A stretch of 64,000 nt of DNA from Dyella sp. BiH032 (GTDB lineage: Bacteria > Pseudomonadota > Gammaproteobacteria > Xanthomonadales > Rhodanobacteraceae): assembly GCF_031954525.1 (NCBI RefSeq), contig NZ_CP134867.1, forward strand, positions 3,162,001-3,226,000, read 5' to 3'. The translations under genes were made by a program, and so were the position numbers. This document shows, piece by piece, positions 60,099-64,000 of this stretch. The notes under the pieces were generated by a model, which was not told the origin of the DNA, made no database searches, and saw nothing but the letters and a program-made list of their open reading frames with translations. The number at the start of each line of letters is the position of its first letter. Position 1 is the first letter of the stretch.

Positions 60099-60725
60099 TC
60101 AGAGACGCGATGCGCCGACCGGCAGGTGGGCCACGCGGTGCATTTCCGCTTCTTCCCACAGGTCCGGATCGCGCAGGCAGGCCAGCGCGAAATCATGGGC
60201 GTCGCTGCCCCAGAAAAGCCTTCCATCGATCGACAGCGTCGGGACGCCGAATACGCCTTCGGCCATGGCCGCTTCGAAGTTGGCCTTGAGCTGCGCCTTC
60301 ACCGCGGGATCGGCCACGGCGGCCGCCGGTTCGGCGATACCCAGGCCGGTCGCCACGGGGGCGAGCGCCTCGATCGTGTCGCCTTCGCGCCCCTGCCCCC
60401 AGATCCAGTCGAAGATCGCTTCCGTCGCCGGCACGCCGCTGCCCGCGGCGATGCACAGGCGCAGCGCGGCCAGCGGATTGAACGGATGCCGCGGCGGGAA
60501 ATGCAGCGGATACCCGGCCTGCCGCGCGCGCCACAGCACGTGGCGATAGATGAATTCGCGCTTGGCCGGAATCTCCGCCGGCCCCTTCTGCCCGACGCGA
60601 TCCAGGACCCCGGCGAGCAGCACCGGGCGTAGCGTCACCGGCCGTTCTTCCGCCAGCGCCTTGATGTGCGGCCACTGCAGCCAGGCGAAGGGAGAGATGA
60701 AATCGAAATACCAGACGACGGACAT
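60099..60725 (-). CDS. 2-hydroxychromene-2-carboxylate isomerase-like DsbA-family protein
   Basis: A 208-residue thioredoxin-fold protein of the kappa-GST/HCCA isomerase group. The active-site region is DFISPFAWLQWP, with Ser in place of the DsbA Cys, as in HCCA isomerase. GVFGVPTLSIDGRLFWGSDAHDF is the cis-Pro and C-terminal block typical of the group. Glutathione-dependent isomerisation in naphthalene degradation is the namesake reaction, but no aromatic catabolic genes are here, so the substrate is unknown. It lies 46 bp downstream of rarA. Confidence 0.88.
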   Translation of the reverse strand: MSVVWYFDFISPFAWLQWPHIKALAEERPVTLRPVLLAGVLDRVGQKGPAEIPAKREFIYRHVLWRARQAGYPLHFPPRHPFNPLAALRLCIAAGSGVPATEAIFDWIWGQGREGDTIEALAPVATGLGIAEPAAAVADPAVKAQLKANFEAAMAEGVFGVPTLSIDGRLFWGSDAHDFALACLRDPDLWEEAEMHRVAHLPVGASRL

Positions 60726-60771
60726 GCGGGCCTCGTTGGTTCGCCGCGCGACGCCATGCCGCGCCGTGGCG

Positions 60772-62106
60772 TTACTCGCTCTTCGCTCGCGCCTGGCGTC
60801 GCGCTTCGCGCAGGCTCAGCAGCTTCTCGCGCAGCTTCAATTCCAGGCCGCGTTCCACCGGCTCGTAGAACACAGTGCCTTCGAGCGCCTCCGGCAGGCA
60901 TTGCTGGTCCAGCGCAATGCCGCCGACGGCGTCGTGGTCGTACTGGTAGCCCTTGCCGTAGCCCAGACCCTTCATCAATTTGGTGGGCGCGTTGCGCAGG
61001 TGCATGGGCACGTCCAGGGTGCCGGTCTCGCGCACCACCGCGCGGGCCTGGTTGTAGGCCGTGTAGGCCGCATTGCTCTTCGGCGCGATGGCGAGCCAGA
61101 TCGCGAGCTGTGCCAGCCCCAGCTCGCCCTCGGGGCTGCCGAGCCGTTCGTACGTATCCCACGCGTCCAGCGCCATGCGCCATGCGCGCGGCTCGGCCAG
61201 GCCGACGTCTTCTACCGCCATGCGGGTCATGCGCCGCGCGAGGTACAGCGGGTCCACGCCGCCGTCCAGCATGCGGCACAGCCAGTACACAGCCGCATCC
61301 GGATCGGACGATCGCACGGACTTATGCAATGCCGAGATCTGGTCGTAGAACTGCTCTCCGCCCTTGTCGAAACGGCGCGTGCGATCGGCCAGCACCTGCT
61401 CGAGCGTCGCCTCGTCGATGCGGCCGTCCTCGGCCAGCTCGGCGGCGATTTCCAGCAAGGTCAGCGCACGCCGGACGTCGCCGTCGGCGGCTCGCGCGAT
61501 CAGGTGCAGCGATTCGTCGCTGACCGAAAGCCCCTGCCCGCCCAGGCCACGCTCCGCATCATCGAGCGCTCGCTTCAGCGCACTGACGATGTCGTCCGCC
61601 GATACCGCCTCCAGCACATGCACGCGGCAGCGCGACAACAGTGCGGAATTGAGTTCGAACGAGGGGTTCTCGGTGGTGGCGCCGATGAAGATGATCACGC
61701 CGCGCTCGATGTGCGGCAGGAACGCATCCTGCTGCGCCTTGTTGAAACGGTGCACCTCGTCCACGAACAGCACCGTGCGCCGCCCCTGCGCGAAGTTGGC
61801 CTCGGCCTCGGCCAACGCCTTGCGTACCTCCGGCAAGCCGGACAGCACGGCGGAGATCGCGCGGAAATCGGCATCGGCGTAGCGCGCCACCAGCAACGCC
61901 AGCGTGGTCTTGCCGCAGCCCGGCGGCCCCCACAGCACCATCGAATGCACGCGGCCGGCTTCCAGCGCGCGGCGCAAGGCCTTGCCCGGCGCGAGCACGC
62001 GCTGCTGGCCCACGATCTCATCCAGGCTGCGCGGCCGCATGCGCTCGGCCAGCGGCTTGAGGTCGTCGGATTCGGGGAAGAGGTCGGAGGAACCGCGGGC
62101 GGACAT
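60772..62106 (-). CDS. rarA: Replication-associated recombination protein A (MgsA/RarA AAA+ ATPase)
   Basis: RarA acts at stalled replication forks with SSB. It has 444 residues. Walker A is WGPPGCGKTT (about 60-69), Walker B LFVDEVHRFNKAQQDAFLP, sensor 1 IGATTENPSF, and the C-terminal MgsA domain carries SDPDAAVYWLCRMLDGG and KSNAAYTAYNQARA. The start at 62106 removes a weak upstream extension. It is downstream of lolA and the DUF1275 gene. The usual order is ftsK-lolA-rarA-serS. Confidence 0.95.
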   Translation of the reverse strand: MSARGSSDLFPESDDLKPLAERMRPRSLDEIVGQQRVLAPGKALRRALEAGRVHSMVLWGPPGCGKTTLALLVARYADADFRAISAVLSGLPEVRKALAEAEANFAQGRRTVLFVDEVHRFNKAQQDAFLPHIERGVIIFIGATTENPSFELNSALLSRCRVHVLEAVSADDIVSALKRALDDAERGLGGQGLSVSDESLHLIARAADGDVRRALTLLEIAAELAEDGRIDEATLEQVLADRTRRFDKGGEQFYDQISALHKSVRSSDPDAAVYWLCRMLDGGVDPLYLARRMTRMAVEDVGLAEPRAWRMALDAWDTYERLGSPEGELGLAQLAIWLAIAPKSNAAYTAYNQARAVVRETGTLDVPMHLRNAPTKLMKGLGYGKGYQYDHDAVGGIALDQQCLPEALEGTVFYEPVERGLELKLREKLLSLREARRQARAKSE

Positions 62107-62177
62107 GCGGGGAATCATAACGCGGGGAAGCCGCGGGGCGCGGCAAGGGCTGGGTTCCCCCCAGGCGATTTCGCTAC

Positions 62178-62843
62178 TCAATCCGTCAGATGGCGATGTC
62201 GATACACGGCATAGACCAGCCCGATCGCCCCGGTCATCACTGCCGGCAACAGCAAGGTACGCTCGGCCAGCGTGCCGAATGCCAGCGCGCCCACCGCGCT
62301 ACCTGCGATAAAACTGCCGGCCACCAGCACGCACACCTGGATGCGCAGCATGTCCACCTCCAGCCCGCGCAGGCGTTGGCCGAGATAGATGCCCAGGTCG
62401 GTGAAGATGCCCGAGAGATGCGTGGTGCGGAACGTGGCGCCGCTGTAGGTGCTGGCCATGGCGTTCTGCAGGCCGCAGGCGATCGAGGCCAGGTACAGGC
62501 CGATGTCGTTGCCGGCGTGGATCAAGGGCACCGCCGAAAACAGCAGGGCCGATTCCACCATCAGTGCCACGCCGTAGCGCCGCCCGAGCTTCAACGTATG
62601 CTGCTGCACGATGAAGCCGCTGAGCACCGCGCCGGCCAGGAACGCCGCGATGGCCAGCGCCCAGTGCAGCAGCTCGCCGCGGTTGCCTTCGGCCGCGGCC
62701 ACGCCCATCAGGGTGGCGGTGCCGGTGAGATGGGTAATCGCCTGGTGGCGGAATCCCATGAAGCCGACCGCGTTGATCATCCCGGCGATGAAGGCCAGCA
62801 GGCCTCCGCCGATCCAGGCCCAGCGCGGCAGCTGGCGCAGCAT
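62178..62843 (-). CDS. DUF1275 (YoaK-like) membrane protein
   Basis: A 221-residue protein with six predicted TM helices and the DUF1275 signatures: AFIAGMINAVGFMGFRHQAITHLTGT at the start, FLAGAVLSGFIVQQ, IACGLQNAMAS-TYSGATFRTTHLSG in the centre. Function unknown; YoaK is linked to stress in E. coli only by indirect data. It lies 10 bp after lolA and 71 bp before rarA, so it is an insertion in an otherwise conserved gene order and is probably cotranscribed. Confidence 0.88.
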   Translation of the reverse strand: MLRQLPRWAWIGGGLLAFIAGMINAVGFMGFRHQAITHLTGTATLMGVAAAEGNRGELLHWALAIAAFLAGAVLSGFIVQQHTLKLGRRYGVALMVESALLFSAVPLIHAGNDIGLYLASIACGLQNAMASTYSGATFRTTHLSGIFTDLGIYLGQRLRGLEVDMLRIQVCVLVAGSFIAGSAVGALAFGTLAERTLLLPAVMTGAIGLVYAVYRHRHLTD

Positions 62844-62853
62844 GGGAGTGCGA

Positions 62854-63513
62854 TCAGTCCTTCAGCGGTTGGGTCTGGATCACCGGAGCGTCGCCGATCA
62901 CGTCGGCGCCCTTCGGCGGCACGAAATTGAACGTCGCCGGCGGAATCGGCGGATTGCGCTGCCAGCCGGAAAAACGAATCTCGGTCACGGCGCCGAGCTG
63001 GTCGCGGAAGGTCATGCGCGCCAGGCCGCTGGCGTCGAAGCCGAGGTCGGCGTAGTCGAACTGCGGGTCCTTGGCGGCCGAGGTGAGGCGCAGCCAGGCC
63101 AGGCCGTCGTGCTCGCCCTGCTCCGCCACCTTGAAGTCGCGGTCCATCTGCTTGAGATCGGTGAGCACGGTGAGCGGACTGTGCGCTTCTTCGGTGCTCT
63201 GCACGCGCACCGTCACCTGCTCCAGGTCCGGGTCGTACAGCCACACGCGGCTGCCGTCAGCGACGATGGTCTGCTTGTACGGCGTCAATGTCTCCCAGCG
63301 GAACTGGCGCGGGGCTTCCAGCGCCAGCGTGCCGGAACTGGTCTTGCCCTTGCCGCCGTTGGCGTCTGTCAGCGTCTGCGTGAAGTTGCCGGTCAGCGAA
63401 TGCAGGCCGTTGGCGAAGGCGTCCAGCCGCGCGCGGGCCGGGCCGGCCGCGGCGTGGACGGCGCCGCCGACCGTGAGGGCCAGGGCGGCACAGAAAGCGA
63501 GGAAGCGGTTCAT
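62854..63513 (-). CDS. lolA: Outer-membrane lipoprotein carrier protein LolA
   Basis: LolA carries lipoproteins across the periplasm from LolCDE to LolB. It has 219 residues with a signal peptide (MNRFLAFCAALALTVGGAVHA). The half-barrel is seen in LHSLTGNFTQTLTD, GTLALEAPRQFRWETLTPYKQTI, GSRVWLYDPDLEQVTV and the central helix; the Arg of PRQFRW matches the LolA Arg that governs lipoprotein release. ATG at 63513. It follows ftsK, as in most gammaproteobacteria. Confidence 0.95.
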   Translation of the reverse strand: MNRFLAFCAALALTVGGAVHAAAGPARARLDAFANGLHSLTGNFTQTLTDANGGKGKTSSGTLALEAPRQFRWETLTPYKQTIVADGSRVWLYDPDLEQVTVRVQSTEEAHSPLTVLTDLKQMDRDFKVAEQGEHDGLAWLRLTSAAKDPQFDYADLGFDASGLARMTFRDQLGAVTEIRFSGWQRNPPIPPATFNFVPPKGADVIGDAPVIQTQPLKD

Positions 63514-63583
63514 GGAAGTCCCTGTTGCTTGGATCGGCGATGGCGGCGGAGTGTGCGCCGCCATCGCTTAATGGAAAGGCCGG

Positions 63584-64000
63584 TCACTTCGGCGGCGGCG
63601 GCGCCAGCACCTCGCGGTTGCCATTGTGCTGCGGGGCGCTCACCACGCCGTCCTGCTCCATCTGTTCGATCAGGCGGGCGGCGCGGTTATAGCCGATGCG
63701 CAGGTGGCGCTGCACGCCGGAGATCGATGCGCGCCGCGTCTCGGTGACGATGCGCACCGCCTTGTCGTACAGCTGGGTATCGGCATCGCCGCCTTCCTCG
63801 CCGTCCTGCGGCAGGCCGGAGTCGTTGATGAATTTGCCGTCGGCGGTGGCCTGCACCTCTTCGAGCACGCCTTCGATGTACTGCGGCGCACCCTGCGACT
63901 TCAGCCAGGCCACCACGTTGTGTACCTCATGGTCGTCCACGAAGGCGCCGTGCACGCGCTCGGGCGTGGCGGTGCCGGGCGGCAGATGGAGCATGTCGCC
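63584..64000 (-). CDS. ftsK: DNA translocase FtsK, C-terminal fragment
   Basis: FtsK pumps DNA at the division septum and activates XerCD at dif. The last 138 residues are visible: the end of the motor domain ([27 protein letters not shown]) given here as the family stretch in two parts, a linker, and the gamma winged helix ([39 protein letters not shown]), which reads KOPS. The 5' part is outside the window. A 70-bp gap separates it from lolA. Confidence 0.95.
   Translation of the reverse strand, partial: GDMLHLPPGTATPERVHGAFVDDHEVHNVVAWLKSQGAPQYIEGVLEEVQATADGKFINDSGLPQDGEEGGDADTQLYDKAVRIVTETRRASISGVQRHLRIGYNRAARLIEQMEQDGVVSAPQHNGNREVLAPPPPK

Overview
The window is a contiguous piece of a GC-rich bacterial chromosome with high coding density. 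Gene content and gene order point to a gammaproteobacterium of the order Xanthomonadales, most likely family Rhodanobacteraceae (Dyella, Luteibacter, Rhodanobacter or Frateuria type). The pointers are serC-pheA-aroA, nudJ-mnmA-hflD, divergent acnA and acnB, scpA-scpB-rluB, tpiA-secG-tRNA-Leu, ligA-epmA, and ftsK-lolA-rarA-serS. This placement is inferred from gene order and protein character; no search was run. I see no prophage, CRISPR array, transposase or classical defence island.

Layout. 1-3.3 kb: aromatic amino acid and serine synthesis (aroA, pheA, serC) and an FHA protein, all on the minus strand. 3.4-6.8 kb: a PHA-system protein and infA on plus, facing clpS-clpA on minus. 6.9-9.2 kb: nudJ-mnmA-hflD. 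9.2-16.1 kb: a LysR regulator and the two aconitases, transcribed divergently. 16.2-20.1 kb: a small lipoprotein, fadD, a PilZ protein and DNA polymerase IV. 20.6-24.3 kb: chromosome segregation and ribosome operon scpA-scpB-rluB followed by an ArsC-like protein. 24.3-29.7 kb: an omega-amidase/aminotransferase pair, a LysR-azoR divergon and a secreted amidohydrolase.

29.8-34.1 kb is the least ordinary part. Small genes of poorly known function (a 79-aa protein, a glycolipid-binding-like protein plus acetyltransferase, DUF6766, hemerythrin, a DUF4440 protein) are separated by long gene-poor gaps. These gaps hold three TGTAGG-N6-CCTACA type boxes (two perfect, one degenerate) and two minus-strand RNA-like units that end in strong intrinsic terminators. 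The boxes have the architecture of GacA boxes (TGTAAG-N6-CTTACA). One RNA candidate is rich in GGA motifs, and the 79-aa gene has a hairpin with AUGGA in its loop upstream of its start. Together these look like a possible Gac/Rsm-type small-RNA circuit, and this is my best candidate for something undescribed.

34.4-44.3 kb: tRNA-Leu, secG, tpiA, a short-chain dehydrogenase, a VIT-family transporter, a 2OG-Fe(II) oxygenase, glmM-folP-orn, exonuclease I and DUF2461. 44.4-51.5 kb: an MFS transporter, aquaporin, epmA-ligA, a PAP2 phosphatase and an Rnk-like regulator with a C-terminal frameshift. 51.7-57.3 kb: a DHA2 exporter, a cation/proton antiporter, a GNAT-unknown gene pair and photolyase. 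57.5-58.0 kb: tRNA-Ser(UGA) with a 28-bp inverted repeat that uses its own 3' end, and a tandem 167-bp repeat (period 201 bp). 58.0-64.0 kb: serS, a membrane protein, a HCCA isomerase-like protein, rarA, a DUF1275 protein, lolA and the C-terminus of ftsK.
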